This document shows, piece after piece, positions 9,723 through 23,334 of a stretch of 64,000 nt of DNA. Under the pieces are notes generated by a model. It ran no database searches. It saw nothing but the letters and a program-made list of their open reading frames with translations, and was not told the DNA's origin. The stretch is from assembly GCA_022577435.1 (NCBI GenBank), contig JAKOON010000015.1, positions 14,854,330 to 14,918,329 on the forward strand, written 5' to 3'. A program made the position numbers and the translations under genes. Position 1 is the stretch's first letter, and each line of letters opens with the position of its first letter. This stretch comes from Embiotoca jacksoni. Taxonomy: Eukaryota > Chordata > Actinopteri > Embiotocidae.

Positions 9723-12700
9723 TCAAGGTGTCTGAGGGAGCATGCTGCTGAAGATGTCGATGAGGTTGTCCAGTCCCCACAGGTAGCCATCCTCCCTGTT
9801 GCCCTCCACCCAGGGAGTTCTGTGGTCCAAGGTGCGAGGGGCCGGCAGGGGAACCGTCTTCCCAAAGTCAATCATCCACACTCTGGCCTTCCCCGAGGCG
9901 TCGTGCACAAACAGCAGAGAGCTGCCCACGACCTGCAGTGGAGAAACCAGTGAGACAGATGACTACGTGTATACGAGCGATTCACAAGCCTACTGGATGA
10001 TAAGTTTATAAATTGGATAAGAAACTTGTTTAGGAATCTTGAATCCTGAGTGTGTGTTGGTGTGTCTCACCTCGTGTGTCCTGAAGAACTGTGACTGCTC
10101 AAGGACGGAGCGGAGTTCCTCCAGCCGCTGCAGGTAGAGTTTCTAATAAAAATACAAATAGAAAGACATGTCGAAAATCAGGATTAGAGAACAGAAACAG
10201 AAAGGAAGTTGCATCATGGAACAAAAATATATTTTTGGTTTTCTTTCCTACTTAACTGTGAGCCTAAAGCCTCATATCCTTTTTTAATGACGGTACCACT
10301 GAATACATTTGAAAAAAAAACAACACAGTTTGGAAAGTAAACATAAAGCTACTGCCAGCAGCTGACTAATTTAGCTTAGCATAAACACTGGAAACTGGTT
10401 CTCTTAAAAAGTAACAAAATCCACCTACCAGCAATGCTCACCATCATGTCTTGATTATTGAATATGTGGAAAACCTTGTTGTCTGTTGTTTGCCAAACTC
10501 TTTCTAAACTAGAACCAGTCGCTAAACAACCAGTCAGACTCTCCAGGAAACGATTGATCCCCGACAACACATTATTGTGTTGTTTGTGTCGCTTAGTGAA
10601 CTTTGGTGGTACTGACAGGTGGATTTTGTTACATTTGGACAGCGGCAGACTAACGGTTTACTTTTGTTTCCAGTCTTTATGTTAAGCTAAGCTAACCAGC
10701 TGCTGGTGGTAGATTCATATTTATTGTAAATCCACACGAGTCTTCCCATCTAACGCTTGACAAAAAAGAAAACAAGTCTTGAAAGCAAAAAGGAAAAAAA
10801 AAAAAAAAAAAAAAATGCTGTTTTGCATTTACAAAACATACCAGAATCTGAGTGTTGCCATCGACAAAGTCCTCCAAGGCCTTCATCACTTGCTCTCTGT
10901 GCTTTGTCTTCTTGAAGTTGGTGTTACAAGTCCCATCAGCCTTCTGTTGAAGTAAGAAACATAAGATAATATATATCATGTTTTTTGATCTCCATGAGGA
11001 CGATAATTCATTTCAGTAATTTCAAAGCTTCCAGCTGCAGATTCTGCCGATAGATGTTACTATCTGCCAAAGTTCAGGCTTTAATCGCATGCTGAGGATT
11101 CAAAAAAACAACAAATGCTAACTTTTGCTCAACTGGAAAATAAGACCGCAGCAGGTTGCCTTGAGTGCTCACGGCGTGCGATCAGACATTTTCATTCGTG
11201 ACCGAGTAATAACATGCAAATCTACCATTGGGCTGCCCTGATAACCGGCCCTGGATTTATTTTTGAAAGAACAAACAGTCCTCTTAATGGCTGCACGTCG
11301 AGCCAAAAACTTGAACTGTGTTTTCCATTCCCACTGCAGCGCGTGTGTGGTCTGTGTTGTGAATACGCTGATAAGTATTTACTCCCACTGATTGGTTTGC
11401 TCCTCATGGAAACATGCAGCACTGTTTATTCTCCTGCGGAACATCGAGAACTACAGCCGGACACATTGACAGTGCTGGACTTCCAGGATGACCTCTGACC
11501 TTAATGCCTTCGATGCGGAAGCCATGGGTGGCGGTGGAGCTGAGCGTCTCCCTCCATTGCATGTATCGCGGTTTGATGACACCCTGCTGGGCCCGTTCCT
11601 GCTCTGTTGGGGCGCCGGGGTCCACTGCGACCATCTTGTCATACATGTCTTTCCGCAGACGTGGACGCTCTCTGGCTTTCATCAGCTCCTCCTCCAAGTA
11701 TGTCCTGAAAAGAAAACACTTAATATTTAGATATTCAGATTTTTCTCTTTGATATTTTTCCCTTATTGTAATTCACTGCATATTCTAATTTTGAAAGTTT
11801 GTAGTCTGAAACCCTTTGTTGACCACAAACACAGCCTGTATTTCATATGAAAATAACAAAGGCAGAAAACTAGTGGGAATAAACTGTGTTAAAGTTTAAA
11901 TGTGCATGAATGCTCATTTTCAAGGCTAAATCTCCCAAAAGCATCAGATAAGCTCTGATAAATGTTCCTCTGCAGTCGGTGTGGTCTTGGAAAATGTTGG
12001 TCACAAGACACCAGTTTGCACATCCCGTGATAAGTCTTACCTGCTGCCCATTTTACAGTCCATGATGGAGGGTGAGTCAAAGTCAGCCAGCAGGTCATCC
12101 ATCAGGTTATAGTCCTGCTCGTCCCTCTGCACTACACCATGATATCCAGGCACATGGGGACGCAGAGTGTCCTTCATTAGCTTCTGTAGGCACTGCTGCT
12201 CACACTCACAGTATCGCTTCAACAAGCGTCCGAACTCCCCGGCCTGGAAGTTACCTTGAAGAAGCACACACAGTGAGGATTAAAGGAACAGTCTGACATT
12301 TTGAAAAGTATCCTTATTTGTTTTTGCTGAGAGTTACATGAGGATATTGACACCTCTCTTGTATCTGTGCACAAAATATGAATCTGGAGACAGTTCGCTT
12401 AGAAACCACAACATGTCCTGACATTTTGGTTTGAGTACAGATTAAACAAATGAGGTCTAAGTGAGTTTTAGAGGAGCCGCCAGGCAGACCGTTACCTTTG
12501 GACAGAGCCAGGTTCGCTGTTTCACTGTTTCTAATCTTTATGCTGAGCTAAACTAACAGGCTGCAGCCTTCTGTTCTTCTCTTTCAGCTCTTGGTAACAA
12601 CCTAAATGAGTGTATTTCCCCAGAAACTATTGATTTAAAGAATGAGGTTAAAGGCTGAATGCATGATATACACAGCATATTTACACATACCTGCATGGCC

Positions 12701-13111
12701 AGCTAGCTGCACCCACGGGTAACGCTTCTTGAAGGACACAACGAAGGGGGACCAGTGAACCATGGTCTTCAACTTCTGCCAGGATTTATTCTGGGAAAAA
12801 GAAAAACAACAAAGATTTTCATCTTCCTGATGGTGCTCAAAATTTTTTTTTAAAAATCTGAAGCACTGACTAATCCAGGGTTTTCTCCTCCGGTCAAACA
12901 AAGCACTGTTTCAAATGCTGGCAGAAAGACTGATTATTCATTTAAGGGGAAAACACACCCTGCACGTACAAACGTATCAGTAGACATTGGACGGACCCTC
13001 CCCTTTAGCCAAGGCCAGGTGCACAATGTCCATGACAAAGCCCATTCATAAAACATTTACCAAAGACACCACTGTGGTGTCGTAAAATACTCCTTTACCG
13101 TCTGAAAGTGC

Positions 13112-13173
<62 letters not shown>

Positions 13174-15159
13174 TAGTTATCTGTGTTGGGAAACACCAGG
13201 GCAAGGACAGTGTGCAACAGGGGCTTTGACGCAAGCAGTGCGAGAGGACCCTGACATTGATTGATTAAAATGTGTGTGTGTGTGTCTGTGGGAAATCACA
13301 ACAAATGAACAGCCAGTTGTAGATGGGAATGTGTGCATGTTACATTGCAGTACTGAAAGTCAAACAATATCATTTAATATTTGTCTTGGCTCCTTCTGAA
13401 TTTTCAGTCCATTTATTCCTATAACTGAAGTACTTCTGTAAATGGCTGTTTTTCACAGTGCTTGGCCAATCTCTGCTCTGCATTGTTTCTCCAGATGCTC
13501 TGTTGAAACTCTGTCCCAATAAAACAGTCTTAATGCAGGAATATACAGTACACCCACCCACCCACCCACCCACACACACACACAACAACAGAAGCTGTGG
13601 CTCTGCGTTTACTCTAGAAGAGGAGAAAGAAATGCTTTATTTGGCGTTAGGCAGCACTGTTTTGTAACTCAAAAGTTTAAAAGCCTTTAAAAAACATGTT
13701 TTTGCAATCCACTTCTTACAATAAGTAACACTAAATAATCTGCTTGAGCTAGGGAAAGACGATTAACCTAGTTTAAGTGTTATATTCTAACCCTTTCAAA
13801 ACTTTGATTGTTGCTGAGGAATTCTGGACAAAAACCTTGATTTTAAATGGCTTTAACCGGTTTAAAGTCCAGAACAGCAGACAGAAAGGACGCAACACAC
13901 GGTGCATGTACAATATCTATTTGCCACTTTATTTTACAAAGTGACAAAAATATCTGCAATACCCCAACACTAATTAGGTCAAATTAAATCCACCTACATT
14001 TCGATGAATAATTTGTCTTATGAAGACAGGATTCAAGTACTAAAATATTCATAGACCTCTAGAAAATTATGAAGCCTCCAATATGATGCATCAGTTTCAT
14101 TCACGTCACAAATTTTTCACATTTGAAATCTTCCCAGGTGACTAATTAAGATTGCTCTGTTGGCTCCACGTGGAAACAAACTGCACTGAACTGGTTTGTG
14201 CTTCGTCAGACAGCTGGCCAGCAAGAGGCAGAGAGAGGGAAAATCAGACGGCTGCGTCAACTGAGCCTTCAATCGCATCAACAGATTACCCTCCACATAA
14301 CCTCCGCACCCTCGGGGTCAACAACAGTGATGCAACAGAGACTTCATTTCACCAAAATGTGCAATGTGAAAACCAGAACTTGCAACATGACAGAAATTCC
14401 TCTTGATCATTTTGACATGCTTCGTTAATCAAACCCGAAGGCTGTACTTTTTCAGTTTGTTTAAAATAACAGGACCGTACTTTTTAAGTTTAAGCTGAAA
14501 CACACAAACAATTACAGCCTTGATCAGGGTATTTAAATTTGAAAAGCACGTATGTGCACTCTGTTTGATTATATTTGCAAATATCACACAATGTAGGATA
14601 TTGAACCTTCAACCTTATTATCAAGTTAGATCATGTTAGTACATTACGGATGTTGTGTGTAAGTGAAACTGTCAAAAGGTCGACATTTCCAGCGGGCCGC
14701 ACCAACAATGTCGTTACAGTACACACATAAAGATTAGTTTGAACAAAGCTGAAGCCTAAAATTAATCTGCTGAGGTAGCCAAAAACAAACCGTGTTCAAC
14801 CATATCTTTAACATCAGTTTGTTTTTATTTAGCGGTTATAAGCGGCGTCTTCCCTCATCTGATGAAGACCTCGTTGACAGATGGAAGTCATGGGGGGGAT
14901 GAGAGGAGAGGACGGTGAAGCAGACACCCGGCGCTCTGGCCTCTCTTCTTTCACCCCTCTCATCCACATCAGATCTCTAATTGCCTCATGCTGACAGTTT
15001 AATGTGCCTCAGTGGAGTTGAACGCATCTACTTCATATTACCATCACAGCCAAAACACTAATGCTGCTCATATTCTGCTGGACATGGAGGTGTTTTGATC
15101 CCAACAAACAAGTTGCCAGTATTGTTGTGTCAAGGCTCTCTCTCTCTCTCTCTCTCACA

Positions 15160-15198
<39 letters not shown>

Positions 15199-18100
15199 CA
15201 CATTTCACCCCACACAGCCAAAACTTTTCCATCTCTTCTTTCTCTTTTATATAACTCATCAATATATAACACACAGCTTCATTTTATTAGTCTGCTTTTA
15301 AAGCCTCCTTCTCATCCTCCAAAGCTTTGACATCGATAAATGTGCACAGTCCTCTTCCTTTCTCAAGTTTGTTTTCACCTCTTTTAATCTGCTTCCCTCC
15401 AACGCTTTCTGCATTATTCTCCATACTCTCGTCACATTCCCATCCTCCCCGATATTTGTATTTGGAATCCCGGGAATGTATTTAGCACTCGTCATGAAGC
15501 AACACACACAAACGCTGGACCCTGCCAGGGTCCCTCGGTGGTTCACATGACAACAACAGTGGTCATACTGGAAGAAGTCACACGGACTACAAGAATGTTC
15601 CTCAGGACCCTCTTCACCTTTTAAACACATGATCACAAATGTGCCCAGTTAGAAACACACTCAGTTGCCAGTTTATTAGGTACCCCTTGCTAAAACTGAT
15701 GCAGTCTGATACAACAGAGCTACAATAAAGCTGTCATTAAGATTATAATGCTCAGCTTTTGGTGCCGAAGAGAGGCGTTGTTTCAAAATTATGATGAATT
15801 AAGAGGCTTTAATTTGTTACATGATATGGCCAGGTGTTTCTAATATTTTGTCTATCTTAGCAAACAATTAGTTTTAGCCGTTACAGCTGCACCTACTGTA
15901 ATTAAACTGTAACCGAGAGCATTTCTCACAAGAAGATAACAAAGTCAAATTCTGAGAAACTATCCGAGTGCATCGAGTATTACAGTCTGAAGCACGATGA
16001 TCCTGCTGCTTAGCTTCCTGGCTTCTTAACCCAGATAGAGCTGCGCTATCAATCACATCACAACTGAACACCCAAACCTACCACCTACATTTGGTTTAAT
16101 CTGGATTCTTCATCCCCTTTCTGTACGAGCGTGACGTTAGCAAACACGTCTGACGGTCTGGAGCTAAGGTAGGCTGAATCTAAATCTGTATCCCTGCTCT
16201 CCGTCATGATCCACTACTTACCTGGCAGACGGAGCAGTAGTGGAGGAGGAGGCAGGCGGTGACACAGGCACACACTCCCCCCGAGACGAGGCGAGAACGC
16301 AGCCAGCACAAAATACTCTGCACCATCAGCACAGGGTCTGCCTGGTCAAGCACTACCAGGGATGTGTGCCTCCCTGTGCACTCCGGATCGTTCAGAATCA
16401 TCTATAACCTCCTTTAATCGGGTCTGCTGGTAGCTCGTAGCGAATGCTCCGTCTTACTCCGGTTATGTGGCTTCAGTCATTCGGTCTGTAAACCCTTGCT
16501 GTAAACTGAGGCTTGTGTTGCCTAGTAAATAATCTTCCCGTTTTAAGCTCTCACACTGACTGCTTTCTCCCTCTTTACAACCTCTTCCTGTCATTCACAA
16601 TTTCTCCTGTTTCAACAACTTGTTCCTTTCTTTACACTTTCTCAATACCTGATATCTTTGCTGCTGTCATCGAGGATATCCACACACCGAGCTGATGTGT
16701 CATTTTGCTCTTTCTCTCTCCCGTCTGCCTGCTTCAACTTGTCCCCTTTCCTTGTGCTTCCTCCCCAGAAATCACTTGCTCTGTCCCCCTGGAAGTACAA
16801 ACCTCCAACAGCATGAACTATCTTCTCCTTCTCTCAGTATAACCTTTGTTCTTCGCCTCTCTCTCCTTCTCATCCTTTAATCCCCACAGGGCCTATCTTG
16901 AGCCTCATGCCGAGCCAATCTCCTGCCAGATTCATGACCGACATGGCGTCATGGGGGTAGGGACAACAGGCCTCTCCAGATCCTCCCAGCGTTCTCCTTT
17001 TCTCTGCGAGACAAGTTCTTCAGTACTACAGAGGTTTCTGTGTGTGTCTGTGTGTGTGCGGGCGGAGACAAAGCAGAACCTGTCAGACGACTGACATCAA
17101 CTACAGGAGTGACAACATACGTGTACATTAAGGTTGTTTTCAGGTACTGTTAGAGCTTCTTTCTTCAAAACTAGTCATAGGTAAACCACATCCCTTTCCC
17201 TTAACTAAAGTCTTCAGTGTTGCAGCAGCTCAGTTGTGGCGGGCAACTGAACGTACAGAGGAGGGTGGTGTTCAAAAGAGACATTAAACAATGAAAAGTG
17301 TTCAATATCATAATATACTGCTATTTATTTTCTCTGAGCTTGTTTCTGAGCCTCTTTTCTGTCTAATTTTGAGTGTAATGTTCCAGTGCATGAGCTGAAC
17401 CAATGTGCCAATTCATTATCATCAGTTCATATTATCATTATTTGTTGGTTTAATCCTCTCTGGTTTGAAGATTTGCTGCTTCTCTCTCCATTATATCATT
17501 GTGAACTGAATATGTGGAGATTTTCTACATTTACTGATGTTACCCTGAGCTCTGAAACTTATGATAGCAGATGAATTTTTCCATTTTCCACTACTATTTA
17601 TATATTAAATGAATGAAAATTAATTAATATTAAAATATAGTTTTATTGTCAGCCCTATTATATATTGTATAACATTGAGAAATTAGACTAAATATTGTCT
17701 TAGATTTAGAGTATCATGATAATGTGATAGGTGTTGCCTTTTCCTGGTGTTAAAAGCTGCATTCTAGTAGTGATATCATTTTCTGACCTTACCAGACTCT
17801 TCTAGCTGTTGTATTGTTTGCCTTTACTCTCTTAGTCATTATATCCACCTTGCTGATGATTATAAAATATTTCATTCTGTATATATTCTATAAATATTTC
17901 ATGAAAGCACCAATAGTTGTTCCTACAATATTGCTGCAATATCATGATACTTGATTTTGTCCCCATCACTCAGCTCCTATTTACACATAATAACACCCCA
18001 ATAATATAATTCACAGGAAGAATTTGACTGTTTTTCCCTCATTGCTAATCACACTTACCTACTTCAACTTAACGACGGATTAAACTTGCTTGCTTATAAT

Positions 18101-18778
18101 GAAGTATCTTCACATGTGGCATTGTTTCTCTTACTTGAGGATTAAATAGTTCCTCCACCACTGCGTGTCTTTTGAGTGTAGGCGTTGTATTTTCAGTCAC
18201 ATGATGTAATTCTAGGTTGTATGCAGGTGGTGTTGAGTTATACTGAAAAATATTAGAATGTACTTATTTATACATAATAGAAATGTGGATCAGACAAATG
18301 TGTGTTGTGTTTGTTCTTTTTTCATTTTTAACTTTGCAGCATGGATTTTTTTTTTTTTTTTTTTTCCATCATGGAGTTTGTGTATAAGTGCTGTGGGAGT
18401 GAAGTGTGGGACAGAAAACAAGAGTGCAATTGTGGCTCATGAGTGAATACGCATGCATAAATAAAGAGCGATCATCACGTGTAGGCTGCATGTTCAAAGT
18501 TTCAGTGGATGTTTTTGTCTGTGTGCGCTCTATCTTTAGTCAGCTTACCCTAATTTTCCTCTTGTGTCCTGTTCCACTGGATGTCTCATGGTGTCTCAGA
18601 GGAAAATATTAAGTTTAGAGCCCGGCTGAATGTGGGGGGAGAAAGAGTGTCTCACATGGGAGGGGAGTAATCTGCTAAAAACCTAAAATAATGTGTGCAC
18701 TGTCGGGCTGAGCAGACATTCATAGGAATTTACATCTAATAGCATTCAAATGTCAGAGACAGAGTTGATACTGTCGGT

Positions 18779-18846
<68 letters not shown>

Positions 18847-21464
18847 AGGAGAAAAAAAGTACCATATATGGCAAAGGCGTCGCCTAGCAACCGGCTCAGC
18901 CTTCAGCCCAATTTTCCATGACACACATTGAACTCTGAATGCAAGACGGCATCGCTGCGAATGAGTATGCGCATGTCTATGCATGTGCGAGCAAGTATCT
19001 GCTCACGTCGCCAAGCGTACAAGATGCAAATGTAAGGTTTGTCTGGGAGCTGACAGGCGGCCACGGCATTTTAAAACCAATGACAACAAACACACGCCCT
19101 CATTCTTCTGATTACAGCACACAGCAGGGCTTTTACTCAACTGCAAGAGGACAAAACATGCCCATTAAAACCAGCTCTTATCAGAAGCCACAGGCCAACG
19201 TCATCCTGTTTGTTACAACAGCTCAAGTGCAAGTTGCTCATTTCCTGGCCGTCAGTAAAAATAGCCAGGAAATTACACTGTCCACAGACGCGCTGATTCA
19301 AAAGATCATTACCGTAACAAGGAGTGAATCAATACGCATGACGATGTGTAGAAATCTGCATTTCCATGATTTAACAAAAATTCAACAGCCTATCAGAAAC
19401 TGATATATACTGAATATACACTGAATATAAATTATACATTTTATTTTTTGAATCGGAGGCCGTACGTCCTCTACCATTACAACACTGGAAAAAGGAAATA
19501 TGCTATTATTTGCATGTGGAAATGACATCAACTTCAAAAATATGGGCAGAAGTATCGCAAGTTGTGTAAAAGTATTCAGCAACTACTTTGATTAAGAAAT
19601 GATGTGACAAATTGTTTCAAGCAAAAACGCCACACTTCTCCTTCACTGATGTTATTATATTACACTGTTATGTGAATAAATTTGTGTTTTAAACTGCTGA
19701 ATATACGGACACAAAACATTTGAAGATATGATAGATGGGATTTGTCACTGTTTTCTGACATTGTGCAGTTGAAACACAACTAACAGATTGTGATAATAAT
19801 CCCGTACTGTTCTAAAGATGCGAGCGCATAAATCACTAATCTGAAGGTTTATGATATGAAATGGGACAATAATAAAAACGGCAGAATGTTTGAACAATGT
19901 TTCAGCTGGTCGAGGATAATAGACGAGTATATTATATATAATATGATTTAAGCTAATTGATGTTTTATCTACATTGGGATGCTGAAATATTTGTGTGTAT
20001 TCAATATGTGGGCACTTTTGATTCTGTTTTTCAGTTGTTGTTTTTTTGTTGTGGCTGTTGTTTGTTTTATATCATTTAGGGAAATTTAAATAAAATCTTA
20101 CACAAAGAAAGCCACAGGCATGAAGTCCCACTGACGTTCTAACCTTTCAAATGTTTTCCGTGTCGTGCCTCTCTCATTGTCTCCCACTGGAAAAAGAACC
20201 CAGGGTGGATTATTGGCGGTGGAAAAATAACTGGGGCTGGATTATTAACAAATATATGATGAGCACAGCCTCTTCTGGCTGGGTAAGAGACCCGAGCAGT
20301 GCTGTATGAATAGCATACTGACAGCTGAACATCTGCCAACACGAGGGCCTGGTGACGTGGCCCCAATACAAAACCTGGACAGTCAGCATTCACATCCTGC
20401 CGTGAGCAGAAGTGGACATACTGGAAGACCGTCTCCAGCAGAGACATCCTGTTTTTAAGACATTCCAGGCATGTCTAGTCAACAGTGCATCGAAGCCTCC
20501 TGACACTGGAGGGAAACATCACAACCTCCCACTTAGAAACTGGAAAATGCAGCTTGTCTCTGGTAGGAGAAGAAAACTTTGAGCCTTTGGGGCTTCAAAC
20601 TAAAATCTCTTGATAGCTTCTTCGAGCTCTATTTACAGCACAAAGTGGCTCGCACAAACAGATGACAAGCAAATCAAAAATGCACTCGAACAGTGTTTAA
20701 ATGGCCCAGAGGCTGAGCTCATCACAGCCATGTGATCATGAGGCATGGCTGCAGAAGGACGCGGAGATGGGCGTCAGTTTCCTCTGGTTTAAATCTATTA
20801 TAGTCGTGTTTCATTATGGAGGATGGTGGGAGTCCATCTGTTATGACGCAGAACCACACATCACACAAATTATTTCAAATGTGGTTATTTTTGTTAATTC
20901 GTGAGACAGAGCTACCCAAACATGAAGCTCACACTACCTAAAAAAAACCTCATGACTGACTGAAAGCCTTGTTTTTTTTCTCATTTGTACAACAGCACTT
21001 TAAAGATCTTCATATCCTGGAAATTAACTACCTTAAAATACCAACAGATTGTCCAGATCTAATCCCTGACATGAAGCGTCTGTATACCAATACAGAGCAG
21101 CTGGGTAAACTGAAGGAAATATGGAAATACATGGGAGAGTGTTTTCATGCACCTACAAGCTATCTAATAACTAAACAAAGTGCCTGTGGTTAAAACTGCC
21201 ACCTGATATACAAGTGTTAACCTGCACCTGTCCTATATGCAGTGTGTGTACTGAATGTTCAAATTTAAAATTTATTCCCTTACCTATATTTGTACCCGTG
21301 TGGTCATTTTGCTGATAAAAGCGAGGTTTGTTCAGAGGAGGAAAAGCCCTAATCACAGCTTTGGTATTTGGTAAATTGCCCAATGTTTGTCAGTTTTGGT
21401 ATCTGAAGCAGTAAAACCGGTTTATGATTGTGGGAGTTCAGTTTTGAATTTATTTTTTTTTTAA

Positions 21465-21502
<38 letters not shown>

Positions 21503-22704
21503 ACCAGTGAATAAGAGCAATGATCATGCTTATTATTAAAGTTTATCTCTGGTGGAAAAAGACTTGAAAAGACACTCACCACTGTCCCATCGTCCGGGCT
21601 GCACAGAGACCGGGCCGGAGACAGACTGGACTCGATGTCGCTGGCAGTGAAGTCGTCCTCGGATTCCTCGAAGGACGAGGCGGAGGACAGGCCGATGGAC
21701 GAGGAGTTGGACAGCTTCCTCGGGGAGCGCATCAGAGCTGGGGACCCTCCGCAGCCGCTGTCCGAGCAGGGGGACTCTTCGTCCGGGTGAAGTTCGCTCA
21801 GTATCACCTGAGGGCGGGTCGGACTGGAGTCTCTTGTTATGATGAGTTTCGGTATGGTTCCTGGAAAGCTTTGGCCCACTGTGGGACTGTGATGGGTCTG
21901 ATCAGAGTCCTTTTGGCTCTCAGTTTCAACTGGACAACAGTTGCTTTGATCACCGGCCGCTTTGGGCGGACATGAAACGGTGCTGCAGTCAGTTTTTGTC
22001 ATTTTAGTCTCACCGTAAGCATCCGTTATCAACAGCCCACCATCCAAATGTTGACCCGGGGACAGGATAGACGAGGTCCGTTCAGTGTCCGAGTCAAAGG
22101 TGAGCAGCGGTGCTGAGCTCGGACTCGTACCAGTCAATACCCCATCATCAGACACAACGCGAGCCTGCGTGTCCCCCCCCTGTGGCTGATCTTCCATGGC
22201 CCTCGTAGGGGGATCCGAGGCATTGTCCTCTCGCTCGGGTTTCGGCTCCTCGCCGCTGACTTTACCGGTCCGCGATCCAGAGCCTGAGGCATCGGACGAG
22301 CCAGGCGTCGCCTCCGGGTTCACGGCGTGTTGGAGAGCTTCCGTGTTATCATCTAGGCCGGATGTTGTGTCAAAACAACCCGGGGCTGCTCGGTGCCCCT
22401 CAGCCGCCGACACAACCTCGTCCCTCGGCAACTTCCCTACTCTGTGGCCGGGGCGCGCTGCTGGATCTGCGGCTGCGTTTCTGCAACCAACATCCGCGTC
22501 CGTTTGGCTGGAGTCTCGCTTTCTCCGTCCCAGACACGACAGTACTTTATTTTTCATCGGATTCCTGTTCAACCGATCACTCCGTTGTTTCTCTCTGCTC
22601 CTAAAAGTGCGGATACGGAGTCGCTGTGCCGTTTCGTCCGCTTTCCATTTCGTTGTGCCTGGTGTGGTGGGGCTGCGCGATAGATCTGAGCCAGTTTGGC
22701 CCAT
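9723..22704 (-). CDS. itpkc: Inositol-trisphosphate 3-kinase C
   Basis: Phosphorylates Ins(1,4,5)P3 to Ins(1,3,4,5)P4, ending IP3-driven calcium release. Seven exons in transcription order: 21580-22704, 12691-12790, 12041-12254, 11500-11704, 10842-10943, 10071-10142 and 9723-9932. They total 2028 nt, 675 aa (human about 683). Exon 1 encodes a 375-residue low-complexity, Ser/Pro/Asp-rich N terminus ending SPDDGTV. Exon 2 (NKSWQKLKTMVHWSPF) is the calmodulin-binding region leading into the kinase. The inositol kinase motif PSIMDCKMG lies at about 470-478, SSLL at 610-613, and the IDFGKT metal-binding motif at 627-632. The start ATG at 22704 is the first true ATG of the open frame; 20 upstream codons lack one. 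The long divergent N terminus fits isoform C better than A or B, and synteny with actmap and snrpa supports it. Confidence 0.94.
10330..10730. mobile_element. MITE-like foldback element
   Basis: In an itpkc intron. The left end has GCTACTGCCAGCAGCTGACT followed by TTTAGCTTAGCATAAACACTGG. The right end has the reverse complement (TTTCCAGTCTTTATGTTAAG, then CTAAGCTAACCAGCTGCTGG). The inverted arms are about 60 bp and the element about 400 bp. This is a very common fish repeat family. No transposase frame. Confidence 0.6.
12280..12600. mobile_element. Second, diverged copy of the TTAGC/AAGCTAA MITE family
   Basis: Contains GGAACAGTCTGACATTTTG at the left, GACAGAGCCAGGTTCGCTG, and CTTTATGCTGAGCTAAACTA at the right. 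This is the same layout as 10330-10730 but the arms are more decayed. It lies in an itpkc intron. Confidence 0.5.
13112..13170. repeat. (GT)n microsatellite
   Basis: About 29 uninterrupted GT units in itpkc intron 1. Confidence 0.92.
13551..13584. repeat. (CCCA)n followed by (CA)n
   Basis: Compound microsatellite in itpkc intron 1. Confidence 0.85.
15136..15195. repeat. (CT)n(CA)n compound microsatellite
   Basis: A CT tract of about 20 bp runs into a CA tract of about 39 bp. It lies in itpkc intron 1. Confidence 0.9.
15655..15860. mobile_element. Short interspersed repeat (GCCAGTTTATTAGGTAC type)
   Basis: Begins CAGTTGCCAGTTTATTAGGTACC and ends with TTTCTAATATTTTGTC. I recognise this layout as a frequent non-autonomous DNA repeat in fish. 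A related repeat is at 39478-39845. Confidence 0.5.
16222..16401 (-). CDS. Candidate alternative first exon of itpkc (60 codons, hydrophobic segment)
   Basis: Inside itpkc intron 1. A minus-strand ATG at 16401 is preceded directly by an in-frame TAG and opens 60 codons with no stop. The frame ends at CAG followed by the strong donor GTAAGT. The reading phase at that donor is 0, the same phase at which itpkc exon 2 (12790) begins, so splicing would give a protein of about 360 aa with the whole calmodulin-binding and kinase region. The peptide starts MILNDPECTG and has a hydrophobic, Cys-rich stretch (VCACVTACLLLHYCSVC) near its end that could insert in or attach to membrane. The local GC content is higher than in the surrounding intron. 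It may instead be chance or a separate small gene. I do not recognise the peptide. Confidence 0.4.
18779..18844. repeat. (GA)n microsatellite
   Basis: About 33 GA units with one GGGA interruption in itpkc intron 1. A homopurine mirror repeat. Confidence 0.92.
21460..21501. repeat. (ATT)n microsatellite
   Basis: AT-rich trinucleotide run just outside itpkc exon 1, in intron 1. Confidence 0.85.
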
Positions 22705-23334
22705 CCTGCATGCCGTAGTAGTAGCAGCGACCCAGACACACCCTCCGCGTTTGATTTGAAACAACTCCTACAATCTACAGTAAGCCATTACTCACGCAAT
22801 CAATGTTTCCAGCCTGTGAGATCTTAAACTGGTCAATCTCCTTGCTCCTTGTCTTGATTGGTAATTTCTGTGAACAAGCAGATGATTCATAATTTAGTAC
22901 CTGCATGAGTAAATAGTCTGTTCCTACAACACAATCTGTCACCGACACTCCCTTTCCTCAAACTCCATTGATCACAGTGACAATGTAATGACCAACAGCA
23001 CATATAAAGCACACTCTCAACAGCTGCAGGAAACAACTGCAGACATTGATCCCATTATTAAGCCCTAAAATGCCGAGTAATCTGTGATTTATCACTTCTT
23101 ACATTCCGATTTTTATTTCCTACAGCAGATAGAAACTGCCTGATGAAAGTCAAATTAACTGCAGTGGGACATTGTCCCAGGAAAATATGACAGGAGGAAT
23201 GATTTAAAAATGACAGAAAAACAGCTGAGTGCAAAGAAAATGCAAGGGTTTCACCTTAGTGAAATACTGCCCTCATGTGTCTGGACATTGAAACCAGGTC
23301 CAGTCGGCTCAATTGAACTTTGATGGCTCTCTGT

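Noticed and set aside
18939..19403. 154-codon open frame on the plus strand inside itpkc intron 1
   Set aside because: It lacks an ATG at its start, has no recognisable domain, and its composition is like the surrounding intron. It is probably chance.
22196..22759. 187-codon plus-strand frame opposite itpkc exon 1
   Set aside because: Antisense of a GC-rich coding exon. The minus strand encodes the itpkc N terminus with the correct downstream splice phase.
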